A stretch of DNA of 64,000 nucleotides from JAXGPX01 sp040766745 (lineage in GTDB: Bacteria > Bacillota > Sulfobacillia > Fermentithermobacillales > Fermentithermobacillaceae): contig JAXGPX010000001.1 in assembly GCA_040766745.1 (NCBI GenBank), positions 434,001 to 498,000 of the forward strand. Reading direction: 5' to 3'. Positions 1 through 8,649 of the stretch are shown here, piece by piece (the first letter of the stretch is position 1; each line of letters starts with the position of its first letter). A program made the position numbers and the translations under genes. The notes under the pieces are model-generated. The model was not told where the DNA came from. It made no database searches and saw only the letters and a list, made by a program, of their open reading frames with translations.

Positions 1-60
1 ATGTCATCTACCTACTTCTAGGGCCCGGTTCGCCGAAACGCCCTTAATGCCCGGTTGTGT

Positions 61-115
61 ATTCCGAGCACCGGGCTTGCATGTAGCCGGGCCCGGCGCC
101 CGGATTTTGCGGAAT
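61..115 (-). terminator. GC-rich hairpin just after rny
   Basis: An outer stem ATTCCG (61-66) pairs with CGGAAT (110-115). It encloses CCGGGC/GCCCGG repeats at 71-76 and 91-104. It begins one base past the rny stop codon. No clear U-run follows on the minus strand, so it may be a processing or stability hairpin rather than a true intrinsic terminator. The remaining 1-60 show no gene I can support. Confidence 0.4.
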
Positions 116-1654
116 TTACTTAGCGTAACCAACCGCCCTTGTTTCTCTGATAACAGTCACCTTAATTTGCCCGGGATACTCAAGCTCTTTTTCAATTCTC
201 TTAACAATATCCCGTGCCAGAGTAACTGAACCAAGGTCATCGATTCGTTCAGGCTTGACCATTATTCTGATTTCGCGGCCTGCTTGTATGGCATACGATT
301 TTTCTACACCGTCAAATGAATTGGCAATGTCTTCTAGTTTCTCCAACCGCTTAAGATACATCTCGAGGGTTTCTCTTCGAGCTCCTGGGCGCGCCGCCGA
401 TATGGCATCTGCTGCGGCCACCAAAAACGCCTCAACAGATTGGGGCTCTACATCGCCATGGTGAGCCTCAATGGCGCGTATTACATCATGGGATTCCCTG
501 TACCTTCTGAGAAGGTTAACTCCTATGGCTACGTGGGAACCCTCAACCTCGTGATCAACGGCTTTTCCAATATCGTGCAGAAGCCCGGCACGCTTGGCCA
601 TTGTAACTTCAGCTCCGATTTCGGCAGCCATATTTGCAGCAAGTTGCGCAACTTCGATTGAATGCTTTAGTACATTCTGGCCGTAACTGGTCCTGAACCT
701 CAATCTACCAAGCAGTTTGATAAGTTCAGGATGAAGTCCGTGGACACTAAGCTGAAGGGCTGCCTGTTCACCTTCTTGCTTAATGATAGTCTCTACGTCT
801 TTTTGCGCCTTTTCTACCATTTCTTCTATACGTGCAGGGTGGATACGGCCGTCAGCCACGAGCCTTTCCAGGGCAAGACGGGCAACCTCTCTCCTTATCG
901 GATCGAAACCTGACAGGATGACAGCTTCGGGGGTATCATCGATGATGAGTTCAATCCCTGTAAGAGTCTCAAGTGTCCTAATATTTCTACCCTCTCTACC
1001 TATTATCCTGCCTTTCATCTCATCGCTTGGCAGCTCAACTACTGACACGGTGTTCTCTGCAACGTGATCCGCAGCACACCTTTGGATGGCCAGGGCTACT
1101 ATTGACCGGGACTTTTGCTCAGCCTCTTCCCTGGCCTGTGCTTCAGTGTCCCTGATTAGCCTGGCGCTTTCCTCTTTGAGAGTCTCCCTGACTTCTTGAA
1201 GAATCTTATCGCGGGCACTGTCTCTGGAAAGTCCGGAGATCCGTTCCAGTTCCTTCATGGATTCTTCCTGCAATCCTTCAAGAATCCGTTCCTTTTCGGC
1301 GAAGGCCTTCTCTTGCTTTGACAGGTTCTCTTCTCTTTGAATCATAGTTTCCTGCCTTCGTTCAAGAGATTCTTCTTTGTTTATCAGCCTGCGCTCAAGG
1401 CGTTGTATTTCCTGGCGCCTTTCGCGTACATCTTTGTCAACTTCATCCCTGATCTTTTGGGCGCTGTCCCTGGCCTCCAGAAGAATCTCTCTTTGCTTGG
1501 TTTCAGCGGCCTTGGTGGCCTGTTCCAATACTCTCTTAGCTTCAGCCTCGGCAGATTTGATCTTGGCCTCGCCGATCATGCGGCGAAGAAAGTATCCAAC
1601 TACAGCCCCTGAAACGATAACTAATACATATACGATATACTGCAAAAACTGCAA
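116..1654 (-). CDS. rny: Ribonuclease Y
   Basis: Membrane-anchored endoribonuclease that starts bulk mRNA decay in Firmicutes. The 512-aa product is full length. It has an N-terminal membrane span (about residues 5-22), then a long charged coiled coil (about 25-190, rich in E, R and K). A KH domain with the GREG loop follows, then an HD domain with LLHDIGKAVDHE near residue 355 that carries the metal-binding His-Asp pair. The start is a TTG, placed 9 nt after GGAGGAGG. It lies downstream of recX and recA, the usual order in Firmicutes. A terminator-like hairpin sits directly in front of the ribosome binding site (see 1683-1702). Confidence 0.96.
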   Translation of the reverse strand: MQFLQYIVYVLVIVSGAVVGYFLRRMIGEAKIKSAEAEAKRVLEQATKAAETKQREILLEARDSAQKIRDEVDKDVRERRQEIQRLERRLINKEESLERRQETMIQREENLSKQEKAFAEKERILEGLQEESMKELERISGLSRDSARDKILQEVRETLKEESARLIRDTEAQAREEAEQKSRSIVALAIQRCAADHVAENTVSVVELPSDEMKGRIIGREGRNIRTLETLTGIELIIDDTPEAVILSGFDPIRREVARLALERLVADGRIHPARIEEMVEKAQKDVETIIKQEGEQAALQLSVHGLHPELIKLLGRLRFRTSYGQNVLKHSIEVAQLAANMAAEIGAEVTMAKRAGLLHDIGKAVDHEVEGSHVAIGVNLLRRYRESHDVIRAIEAHHGDVEPQSVEAFLVAAADAISAARPGARRETLEMYLKRLEKLEDIANSFDGVEKSYAIQAGREIRIMVKPERIDDLGSVTLARDIVKRIEKELEYPGQIKVTVIRETRAVGYAK

Positions 1655-1674
1655 ATGCTGTCACCTCCTCCGCA

Positions 1675-1702
1675 AACAGAAAATGCCGAGCAGTGCCCGG
1701 CA
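1675..1702 (-). terminator. Terminator-like hairpin in front of rny
   Basis: On the minus strand ATGCCGGGC, a 3-nt loop and GCTCGGCAT form a nine-pair stem (1683-1702, one G-U pair), followed by TTTTCTGTTT. It lies downstream of recX but only a few bases above the rny ribosome binding site. It could end the recA-recX transcript or attenuate rny. The rest of 1655-1908 has no gene; a TTGACT/TAGAAT pair with a short 15-nt spacer near 1800-1830 is the only promoter hint. Confidence 0.6.
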
Positions 1703-1908
1703 TACTGGCTCAACTATACAAATACCTGGTTTTAGGGCCTATTCATACTGACTCGAAATAAGCCTCAAACTGAAATATGACTTTATATTCACAAGGCCAT
1801 ACATTCTAACGGCCCCTGAGTCTAGTCAAAATCATAGTTATTACTATCAGCTCGCAATGACACTGCCAATAAATAACCCAGGCATAAGATTAAACCAGTA
1901 TCACACGC

Positions 1909-2379
1909 CTACTCTACGTCACCTGCCGGGCCAAATGTCCTGACTACCGAGAATATAGTTTCTCCGGTAAACCCCCGGCGTGAAAGCCACCTGGCCAGGC
2001 GTTCTGCGTCTTTCAATGTCCATTGGGATCTGCCCTTTGCATACTGTCTTGCGGCAGCATGCGCCAGGCATCTTTCGTCTAGTTCAGAATATACCTCTTG
2101 AACCAATGCTTCGACGAGTTCTTTGCTAAAGCGCCGTTTCTCAAGTTCGTAAAAGCACCGTCTCTTGCCACACGGGGCGTTTCGTACCATTGCCGCCAGA
2201 ATATCCCTGGCAAGAACTATATCGTTAAGATAACCCCATTCCTCCAGCTTTTCAACACATGCCTCTATGTCATCTGGCATGAATCCTTTTCGCGAGAGCA
2301 AAAATCGCATTTGACCTGAACTGACTTGCCGCCTTGATAGGATGCTCAGGGCTGCATTCATAGGTGTTTTATTTCCCAT
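1909..2379 (-). CDS. recX: Regulatory protein RecX
   Basis: RecX binds RecA filaments and modulates recombinase activity. The longest frame gives 202 aa, but its first 46 residues lie inside recA. I place the start at the ATG giving MGNKTPMNAAL, preceded by GGTGTTGGTG, for a 156-aa protein. Family features are the three-helix repeats with ALSILSRRQ near the N terminus, LLSRKGF, CVEKLEEWGYLND, and a C-terminal LARWLSRRGFTGETIFSVV. It overlaps the recA stop by 11 bp, so the two are probably co-transcribed and translationally coupled. Sequence identity to well-studied RecX proteins looks modest, but position and motif pattern agree. Confidence 0.85.
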   Translation of the reverse strand: MGNKTPMNAALSILSRRQVSSGQMRFLLSRKGFMPDDIEACVEKLEEWGYLNDIVLARDILAAMVRNAPCGKRRCFYELEKRRFSKELVEALVQEVYSELDERCLAHAAARQYAKGRSQWTLKDAERLARWLSRRGFTGETIFSVVRTFGPAGDVE

Positions 2380-3406
2380 CACCAACACCGGACTTGCGAG
2401 CCTTATCAGACTCACTGTTTTCCGGATTGAGTAAAGCCCTGATCTTCGCTTCAACCTCTTGGCTGACCTCAGGGTTGTTCTTGAAATACTGCCTGGCGGC
2501 TTCTTTGCCTTGTCCAAGGCGAGTATCTCCGTATGAATACCAGGTTCCGGTTCTGGTAACTATGTCCTGGGCGACACCTACATCTAGAAGTGAGCCCTCT
2601 TTGGAAATCCCTTCTCCGAAGATTATGTCAAATTCTGCATCTCTAAAAGGTGGCGATAACTTGTTTTTTACAACCCGTACCCTGGTTCTCGCGCCTATTG
2701 TTTCCTGGCCTTGTTTCAAGTTCTCGATTCTCCGCACATCAAGCCTCACAGACGAGTAGAACTTGAGAGCTCTCCCACCAGGGGTAACTTCAGGGTTTCC
2801 AAACATAATACCGATTTTCTCACGGATCTGGTTTATGAAAATGGCGGTTGACCTTGACTTTGACACCACTGCAGTAAGCTTCCTCAATGCTTGAGACATC
2901 AAACGTGCCTGGAGGCCTACATGGGAGTCTCCCATTTCGCCTTCGATTTCGGCACGAGGGGCCAAAGCCGCAACAGAGTCTACTACTACGCAGTCGACAG
3001 CACCGCTTCGTACAAGGGCTTCAACGATTTCAAGCGCCTGCTCACCTGTATCAGGCTGGGAAATCAGCAGGTTGTCTATGTCAACCCCCAACCTTTGTGC
3101 ATACATCGGATCCAGAGCGTGTTCAGCGTCTATAAATGCGGCAATTCCTCCCGCCTTCTGCGCCTCTGCGATAATATGCAGAGCGACGGTGGTTTTGCCT
3201 GAACCTTCAGGGCCATAAATCTCAACGATTCGCCCGCGAGGTATACCTCCGATTCCAAGAGCAATGTCCAGCGCCAGGGCACCGGTTGGAATAACATCTA
3301 CCGTCATCTTCTGAGAAGCTTCTCCGAATCTCATTATAGAGCCTTTGCCGAATTGCTTCTCTATTTGAGCAACCGCCAACTCTAGGGCCTTTTCTTTTTC
3401 TAACAT
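2369..3406 (-). CDS. recA: Recombinase RecA
   Basis: ATP-dependent strand-exchange protein of homologous recombination and co-protease for LexA in the SOS response. With the start at the second candidate ATG (AAGGAG, 8-nt spacing) it is 345 aa, the normal length. Walker A GPEGSGKT lies at about residues 65-72. The MAW signature region ALKFYSSVRLDVRR and the L2-region sequence FINQIREKIG are intact. The GTG nine bases upstream lies inside the Shine-Dalgarno sequence and is an unlikely start. A sigma-A type promoter and a LexA-box-like palindrome precede it (3459-3507). recX follows with an overlap. Confidence 0.98.
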   Translation of the reverse strand: MLEKEKALELAVAQIEKQFGKGSIMRFGEASQKMTVDVIPTGALALDIALGIGGIPRGRIVEIYGPEGSGKTTVALHIIAEAQKAGGIAAFIDAEHALDPMYAQRLGVDIDNLLISQPDTGEQALEIVEALVRSGAVDCVVVDSVAALAPRAEIEGEMGDSHVGLQARLMSQALRKLTAVVSKSRSTAIFINQIREKIGIMFGNPEVTPGGRALKFYSSVRLDVRRIENLKQGQETIGARTRVRVVKNKLSPPFRDAEFDIIFGEGISKEGSLLDVGVAQDIVTRTGTWYSYGDTRLGQGKEAARQYFKNNPEVSQEVEAKIRALLNPENSESDKARKSGVGDGK

Positions 3407-3458
3407 TAGTTTCACTCCTTAGAGTCGCCTTGACACCCTGGCAGTCCATTCCCAGTCA

Positions 3459-3487
3459 AGTATAACATCAGGCAGAATACGGGGCAA
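3459..3487 (-). promoter_or_regulatory. recA promoter
   Basis: Minus strand -35 TTGCCC (3482-3487), 17-nt spacer, -10 TATACT (3459-3464) with an extended TG one base upstream. It is about 55 nt ahead of the recA start and downstream of the LexA-like box. Confidence 0.7.
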
Positions 3488-3494
3488 CGGAATT

Positions 3495-3507
3495 ACACAT
3501 ATGTTCG
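3495..3507 (-). promoter_or_regulatory. LexA (SOS) box candidate for recA
   Basis: CGAACATATGTGT on the minus strand matches the left half and the core of the Gram-positive SOS box (CGAAC-N4-GTTCG), with a weaker right half. It lies just above the recA -35 element, as in other Firmicutes recA promoters. Regulation by LexA is inferred from position and motif. Confidence 0.6.
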
Positions 3508-3509
3508 CT

Positions 3510-4133
3510 CTACTCTTGACCGGGAAATGGAAAACTTGCCAGTACCGAGTATACCGGCCCTTTAGGCGTCAACTGACTCTCCATTAAGAACACTTCTGAG
3601 GCTTGCCAGTGCAGTTCAGGGTTATTTCCGAATCTATGAAGATAACCCTTTTTGAAATCAGAGAATGATTGGGCCCAAGGATCCTCATTGGCGCTGTAAC
3701 CGGAGCCGGCCCGTTCTTTCCGCCTTGCCAGAGTTATGTGGGTTCGAAAAGGTTTGTTATCATGGAATCCCAGACGGGCCAACCCGGCCCGCAAGTCCCG
3801 GGCAAGTTTAATGATTTCGGTTTTCCCGTGGCCAATTCCGATGTACAGAACTCTGGGCAGGCCTTTTTCAGGAAAAGCTGAGGCTTCGCCCAGGGAAATA
3901 CTGAAACCAGGAGTCCTGGCAGCTGATGTTTGAATCACGTCTCGGATTTCGGGAACCAGTGATCTCCTCACACCGTTGCCTAGAAATTGCAGTGTAATAT
4001 GCAAATTCTCTGTTTGGACAAAGCGATAGTCCGGGAAAGACTTTATTGCTTCTGCGCGAAATGATTGCAGAAATGCCTTGATGCCTGTCTGTACCGGAAG
4101 TGCCACAAAGCCTCGGAAACTATCTTCCTGCAT
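3510..4133 (-). CDS. thpR: RNA 2',3'-cyclic phosphodiesterase
   Basis: Two-histidine phosphoesterase of the LigT/ThpR family, which opens 2',3'-cyclic phosphates on RNA ends. Both catalytic HxTx motifs are present: HITL in the N-terminal half (ENLHITLQFLG) and HITL in the C-terminal half (FRTHITLARRK). The 207-aa product is the usual family size. The start ATG is preceded by AAGAGGA at about 10 nt; an in-frame GTG three codons earlier is too close to that site. It sits between cinA and recA, 15 bp after cinA, and probably belongs to the same transcription unit. The cellular substrate of bacterial ThpR is not settled. Confidence 0.9.
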   Translation of the reverse strand: MQEDSFRGFVALPVQTGIKAFLQSFRAEAIKSFPDYRFVQTENLHITLQFLGNGVRRSLVPEIRDVIQTSAARTPGFSISLGEASAFPEKGLPRVLYIGIGHGKTEIIKLARDLRAGLARLGFHDNKPFRTHITLARRKERAGSGYSANEDPWAQSFSDFKKGYLHRFGNNPELHWQASEVFLMESQLTPKGPVYSVLASFPFPGQE

Positions 4134-4148
4134 TAGGTTCACATCCTC

Positions 4149-5393
4149 TTATGTACGGTGTTCTGTCAGGAACCGGTACAGAGTGTACAGGGCTCGTTGG
4201 GCCGCGTATGCTTTGGTTCTTGACCTTGAACTTGGATGGACTATTTTGTCGACGCTTGTGCCTTTTTTGCTGCTGATGCCGATGTACACTGTGCCTACAG
4301 GTTCATCTGGGGTCCCCCCGTCAGGGCCTGCAAACCCTGTTGTGGCAAGTCCTAGGTCAGCTCCTGCCAGAAGGCGTATGCTTTCTGCCATGGACATTGC
4401 CACTTCCTGGTTTACTGCCTGATCTTTGTGCACGGCTTCAGGCGGAATCCCAAGTTGTGACATCTTAATCCCGGAGTCGTACGCAACCATACCCATCTTG
4501 AAGTACTTGGAACTACCGGGCACTTCGGTTATTCTGTGCGAGACCAGGCCGCCTGTTACAGACTCGGCTACGGCGAGTGTAAGCCCCTTTCTTCGCAAGA
4601 GCTTTCCAATGGCTTCCTCGAGAGTGTCGTCGTTTTTCCCATATATGTGATGGCCCAATCTGCGTCGCACTTCTTTTTCCATGGTTGAAATCAGGCCCAT
4701 GGTCTCGGCTTCATTGTGGCCCCTTGCAGCAATTCTGAGCCTTACCTGGCCTGTACCTGTATATGGTGCCAAGGATGGATTCTCGCTGGCCATCAAATCC
4801 TTTACTGCTTCTGCAACCTTAGATTCTGGCAGCCCCACTACATTGAGATTTACGTAGTGAATTGGCACCAGATCGTTAAAGTGCTGCCTTATGAGGGGGA
4901 TCACATATGTCTCAAACATTGGCTTCATTTCAAAAGGAGGCCCGGGCAGCAGGACGGCCAGTTTGCCGTCAAAAAGTACTCCTTGGCCTGGGGCCGTGCC
5001 TGCCGGATTGTGAATGAAGAAACCGCCGGACACTATGTACGCCTGTTTCTTGTCGGAAATATCGCTTAGGCGCCTGCGTTTTGTGAACCATTCTTCAATA
5101 CTCGCCCATGCTGTTTCATCAAATACAAGGGTTCGCTTCAACGCTGAAGCGAGGCAGTGGGCAGTCAGATCGTCTTCAGTAGGGCCCAGGCCTCCGGTAG
5201 CTATGATAATATCGGCCCGGCTTATTGACTCCTCAAAAGCCGAAAGGAGCCGGCCTGGGTTATCCCCCACTGTTATTCTTCTATACACGTTTACCCCAAT
5301 ATCTCTCAAACGTGATGACAGATACTGTGCATTGGTATCAGTAATCTCGCCTAGCAGAAGTTCGGTACCTATAGATATAATCTCGGCCTGCAA
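4149..5393 (-). CDS. cinA: CinA family competence/damage-inducible protein
   Basis: Two-domain protein. The N-terminal molybdopterin-binding-like (COG1058) domain carries IISIGTELLLGEITDTN and IIATGGLGPTEDD. The C-terminal nicotinamide-mononucleotide deamidase-like domain carries AESVTGG and ATTGFAGPDGG. The usual motif is AESCTGG; here the Cys is Val, a position that is not thought to be catalytic. Length 414 aa is normal. The start is TTG close behind GGGGGTGG. In many Firmicutes cinA is co-transcribed with recA, and here only thpR separates them. Likely roles are pyridine nucleotide salvage and a link to competence or DNA damage; the last is known from related genera only. Confidence 0.93.
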   Translation of the reverse strand: MQAEIISIGTELLLGEITDTNAQYLSSRLRDIGVNVYRRITVGDNPGRLLSAFEESISRADIIIATGGLGPTEDDLTAHCLASALKRTLVFDETAWASIEEWFTKRRRLSDISDKKQAYIVSGGFFIHNPAGTAPGQGVLFDGKLAVLLPGPPFEMKPMFETYVIPLIRQHFNDLVPIHYVNLNVVGLPESKVAEAVKDLMASENPSLAPYTGTGQVRLRIAARGHNEAETMGLISTMEKEVRRRLGHHIYGKNDDTLEEAIGKLLRRKGLTLAVAESVTGGLVSHRITEVPGSSKYFKMGMVAYDSGIKMSQLGIPPEAVHKDQAVNQEVAMSMAESIRLLAGADLGLATTGFAGPDGGTPDEPVGTVYIGISSKKGTSVDKIVHPSSRSRTKAYAAQRALYTLYRFLTEHRT

Positions 5394-5432
5394 CGCACCA
5401 CCCCCGAAATGTACAGGAGTTTACACTCTCCC

Positions 5433-6959
5433 TTATACTTTACTTCTTCGGGCAGGTGGTTTCCTCCATCTCCAAGAAAGTCCCGCTGGAGAACCAAGGA
5501 AATTCTGCAATTCGGCGCCTGAAATTGATTCTTCTTCAAAAAGCCTGCGTGACAATGATACAAGAGCAGAATGATACTTCTTGATTATCCTTGAAGCCGA
5601 CATTTCTGCCCTCTTAATTATGTCGTTAGCCGCCCGTGCAATAATCTCAGGAGGAGCTGTTTCTCTGTCTACAACTCCGATTGGCGACATGCCATACATT
5701 ACTATTTTTTTGGCAAGGTCAAGGGCTCTTTGAAAGTCATTGCCCGCCCCTGTGCTCCTTGAACCGAACAGCTGATCCTCTGCAATGGCTCCTGCAAGCA
5801 GGATCTGAATCTCTTCTTCAAGCACTTCCCTGGGATAAAGATACCTGTCTTCAGAAGGTGAGTGCCTCACAAAACCTAGGGCGTTTCCTCTGGGAGAGAC
5901 TGTGACATGGGCCACAGATCCTGGCCGCACAACCTCGGCAACTACTGCATGGCCGGCTTCATGGGCACAAACCCGTTGCATTTCGCTGTCTGACGGGCGC
6001 CTTTCAAGTTTTTCCCCTAGAATTACCTTGTTCAGGGCTTCGGCCAGGTCGGCCGAGGATATGGCAACCCCACCTCTCCGTAAAGTCAGAATAGCTGCTT
6101 CATTACACAGGCTCTCAAGATGAGCTCCGGATAGCCCAAATGTCTCTCTGGCCAGGTTGTCCAGGCTGACATCACTCGAGAGGGGTTTGTTTCTTAGGTG
6201 GAGATTCAGAATCTCCAGCCGGCCGTCTTTATCGGGAAGATCAACTCTGACAGTGCGATCGAACCGTCCGGGCCTTAGAATCGCAGGATCCAGCAGGTCC
6301 GGCCTGTTTGTTGCCGCCACCACAAGGATCCTTGTACCGTTGTCGAAAGTCAGTCCATCCATTTCTACCAGCAGCTGGTTGAGAGTCTGGTCGTATTCCA
6401 AATGTCCTGCCTGGGATCCGCGTTTGCCTGCCAAAACCTCAATCTCATCGATGAATATTATCGCTCCCGATCTGCCGCGGTCTTTGGCAAGCTTTCGGGC
6501 CCTGGAAAATAGGTCTCTTACTCTCTGAGCCCCTAGTCCGGCATAAACCTCAATGAACTCTGACCCTGAAGCCGAAATGAATACAGAATCTGTGTAGTTT
6601 GCAGCTGCTTTTGCCAGAAGGGTTTTTCCGGTTCCCGGAGGGCCGGTTAGCAAAATTCCCTTTAGTGGGCGGATACCTAGCTTATTTGCTTTTTCATAGA
6701 TTCTAAGAAATTCAAGTGCCTCTATGAGTTCCCTCTTGGCAACGTTCTGGCCTCCCACATCTTCGAACCTGACGTTAGGGCTTTCTCCAACAAGGGCGCC
6801 TACTTTTCGCCTTCCGAAGTCCTTGATTTGCCCACCTGATGTATAAAGAAAGTAGCCCAGGCCTCCAAGCAGAAGAACAGGCCATACGTTTACTTTGATT
6901 GCAATGAGGAAGGCCAGAACCCCCAATCCTATGCCGATAATGGCTTCTTGTTGTTTCAT
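5433..6959 (-). CDS. Short FtsH-like AAA+ zinc metalloprotease
   Basis: Membrane-bound ATP-dependent protease of the FtsH family, 508 aa against about 600-650 for canonical FtsH. Two hydrophobic segments (about 5-22 and 26-40) are separated by only a few residues, so the usual extracytoplasmic domain of about 75 residues is missing. The AAA module is intact: Walker A GPPGTGKT (106-113), Walker B IIFIDEIE (167-174), second-region Arg residues in RPGRFDR. The pore loop reads YAG instead of the usual FVG. The protease domain has the HEAGH zinc site (333-337) and a downstream GAGNDF carrying the likely third ligand. The start ATG overlaps the stop of the upstream membrane protein (ATGA). Probably a paralogue rather than the housekeeping FtsH. 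Confidence 0.88.
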   Translation of the reverse strand: MKQQEAIIGIGLGVLAFLIAIKVNVWPVLLLGGLGYFLYTSGGQIKDFGRRKVGALVGESPNVRFEDVGGQNVAKRELIEALEFLRIYEKANKLGIRPLKGILLTGPPGTGKTLLAKAAANYTDSVFISASGSEFIEVYAGLGAQRVRDLFSRARKLAKDRGRSGAIIFIDEIEVLAGKRGSQAGHLEYDQTLNQLLVEMDGLTFDNGTRILVVAATNRPDLLDPAILRPGRFDRTVRVDLPDKDGRLEILNLHLRNKPLSSDVSLDNLARETFGLSGAHLESLCNEAAILTLRRGGVAISSADLAEALNKVILGEKLERRPSDSEMQRVCAHEAGHAVVAEVVRPGSVAHVTVSPRGNALGFVRHSPSEDRYLYPREVLEEEIQILLAGAIAEDQLFGSRSTGAGNDFQRALDLAKKIVMYGMSPIGVVDRETAPPEIIARAANDIIKRAEMSASRIIKKYHSALVSLSRRLFEEESISGAELQNFLGSPAGLSWRWRKPPARRSKV

Positions 6960-7486
6960 AGTTCTGTGCCTCCTTTCCCTTCTTTAAGGTCTACAATTCG
7001 GTAAAGGTAGTTGTCTTCAAGGCGGAGCTGGACGTAGATTCTTCCGCCGTTTACAGTAAGCCTGAAACCATCTATTCCCGCCTGCTTCAAAACTGACGCT
7101 GACTCACGTGCCATTTCCCCGAAGTTCCCTCGTATCCTGGCTTCTTCAATGAAGTAGTGGATTGAGCCATAGGCTTCTTCCAGGGTTTCATTGGAAGCAT
7201 CTTTAAGCACCAGTTCATAAGGCCGGCTACCAAGGATGTCACGGACAGTCTCTTCAATTCGCGAGTGAGCCAGCGATAGATCGTCAACATACTTGAGGCC
7301 TACTTTGACCACGGTTTTGTCTTGAGAAGCTGTGATTTCACTCCATATTACGTCGGCATCTTTTGCCAGGCGGTTCTCAAGGGGCTTTTTCAATCCTATG
7401 ATCCGATAGGAGAAACTGGCAAGGCTTAGGCCCGAAAGTATCAAGAGAGCCCATAGCAGCACATATTTCCAGCGAACGTTTCTCAT
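6956..7486 (-). CDS. Single-span membrane protein coupled to FtsH-like protease
   Basis: I do not recognise a family. The chosen ATG follows AGGAGGGGAGG and gives 176 aa; the open frame extends 43 codons further without a ribosome site. Residues about 7-25 form one membrane span after a basic N terminus (MRNVRWK), so the remaining 150 residues should lie outside the cytoplasm. That part is mixed alpha/beta with no cysteines and no catalytic motif I can name. Its stop codon overlaps the start of the protease gene in an ATGA, indicating coupled translation. It may supply the extracytoplasmic part that the short protease lacks; this is inference from context. Confidence 0.75.
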   Translation of the reverse strand: MRNVRWKYVLLWALLILSGLSLASFSYRIIGLKKPLENRLAKDADVIWSEITASQDKTVVKVGLKYVDDLSLAHSRIEETVRDILGSRPYELVLKDASNETLEEAYGSIHYFIEEARIRGNFGEMARESASVLKQAGIDGFRLTVNGGRIYVQLRLEDNYLYRIVDLKEGKGGTEL

Positions 7487-7546
7487 AAACAAAGCCCGCC
7501 TCCCCTCCTCTAGTGTAAAATACAAAATATACTGGCAGTTGACATA

Positions 7547-7552
7547 AGTATA
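7547..7552 (-). promoter_or_regulatory. Possible extended -10 element
   Basis: Minus strand TGGTATACT has a consensus -10 (TATACT) with an extended TG. No good -35 is seen. It lies about 60 nt before the start of the membrane protein gene at 7486 and would drive that gene and the protease. The rest of 7487-7656 shows nothing else. Confidence 0.4.
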
Positions 7553-7656
7553 CCAACGATAGTCACGTTGTTCGAAGGTATTACATGGGTCGGTGAGAAT
7601 GGTATAGCAGGACAACCTGCATTTTCCTTCCAGAGTTCAAGCGTGTTGAGAAGAGG

Positions 7657-7687
7657 CAGCGCCCGGCGCGGATATTGCCGGGCGCTG
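7657..7687 (-). terminator. Terminator hairpin after amidase
   Basis: An 11-bp perfect stem CAGCGCCCGGC / GCCGGGCGCTG with a 9-nt loop, 38 bp downstream of the amidase stop. It is followed on the minus strand by a pyrimidine stretch (CCTCTTCTC) rather than a clean U-run. Confidence 0.65.
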
Positions 7688-7725
7688 GCATTTGTGAATT
7701 GCGTCATCAGGGCTCATACCGGTTA

Positions 7726-8628
7726 CTAGCGGACGAGAAACTCTCCTATTCCCCTGGCAAGCCCTTTTGCAACCGAATCCTGAAACCAATTTTGCTTCAA
7801 GAGATTTACATCATTCCAGTTTGTCATGAACCCTACTTCAATTAGCGCAGCTGGCATGTAAGTGTGGTTGAGGACATAGTATGGGCCCATTTGAACATCG
7901 ATGAACCTAAGGCCTGCAGCTGATGATACTCCGTTTGCCAGGGACTGTGCTAGCTTTTGGGATTCCCATGACCCATTCCTGTAAAAGCCCATGACACCTG
8001 ATACTCCAGGGTCCCTGGGGTACGCATTGATATGTATGCTCACGAAAAGATCGGCGTCACGTGAGTTGGCTATGGAGACTCTTGCGAGCAGGTCGTCTGC
8101 AGGCGGAGACCAGTCACTGCCAGGTGAGTAGTCTCCGTACCTTGTCATTATCACAGCTGCGCCTTGCGACTCAAGGTAGTATCGTACTTTGGCCGCTATT
8201 GCCAGTGTGAAGGCCTTTTCTTTGTCCCCCCAATAGGATATGGCACCTGGCTCAGCTCCTCCGTGGCCTGGATCTATGACGATTACTCTCCCTTTCAGGG
8301 GGCCTGTCCCTCGAGACACATTGTTTGCCCTTTCAAGGGCAGTCCAGGTCAGCGGGCCAACTATTCCGTCAGGAACCAGGCCTGAACTTCTTTGAAACGC
8401 AATTACTGCAGACTGGGTCTTTGGGCCGAAATCACCATCGACATAACCTGGGCTGAATCCTGCGTTTTGAAGATACTTCTGTAAAGTGGTTACGTTGTCT
8501 CCGTAGCTTCCCTTACGAAGGAGAGGAGCCGCGTAACCTCGAATAGGAACAATGAGACTTGCCAGCAGAAGTATGGCGGCAGCCGCAAGTATTGAGGTGG
8601 CAACCTTGTTGTGTGTAGATTTTGGCAT
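7726..8628 (-). CDS. N-acetylmuramoyl-L-alanine amidase with peptidoglycan-binding domain
   Basis: Secreted cell-wall hydrolase of 300 aa. Signal peptide or anchor at about 8-32 (ILAAAAILLLASLIV... YAA). Next a PG_binding_1 domain (about 37-95: LRKGSYGDNVTTLQ, GYVDGDFGPKTQSAV). The Amidase_3 catalytic domain (about 113-298) carries the zinc ligands in DPGHGG and SIHIN and the catalytic Glu in IEVGFMTN. It cleaves the amide bond between MurNAc and L-Ala. The architecture resembles spore-cortex and germination-associated amidases, but no sporulation gene is adjacent, so a vegetative role is equally possible. The ATG follows AGGAGGTCACC. It is divergent from mrfA. Confidence 0.93.
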   Translation of the reverse strand: MPKSTHNKVATSILAAAAILLLASLIVPIRGYAAPLLRKGSYGDNVTTLQKYLQNAGFSPGYVDGDFGPKTQSAVIAFQRSSGLVPDGIVGPLTWTALERANNVSRGTGPLKGRVIVIDPGHGGAEPGAISYWGDKEKAFTLAIAAKVRYYLESQGAAVIMTRYGDYSPGSDWSPPADDLLARVSIANSRDADLFVSIHINAYPRDPGVSGVMGFYRNGSWESQKLAQSLANGVSSAAGLRFIDVQMGPYYVLNHTYMPAALIEVGFMTNWNDVNLLKQNWFQDSVAKGLARGIGEFLVR

Positions 8629-8649
8629 TAATGGTGACCTCCTGCTTCC

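Noticed and set aside
1..60. Possible start of a further minus-strand gene at the left edge
   Set aside because: An ATG-like triplet with a weak purine stretch exists, but only two codons are visible, so nothing can be supported.
2380..2517. N-terminal extension of recX into recA
   Set aside because: The extra 46 residues lie in the coding part of recA in another frame and lack RecX similarity.
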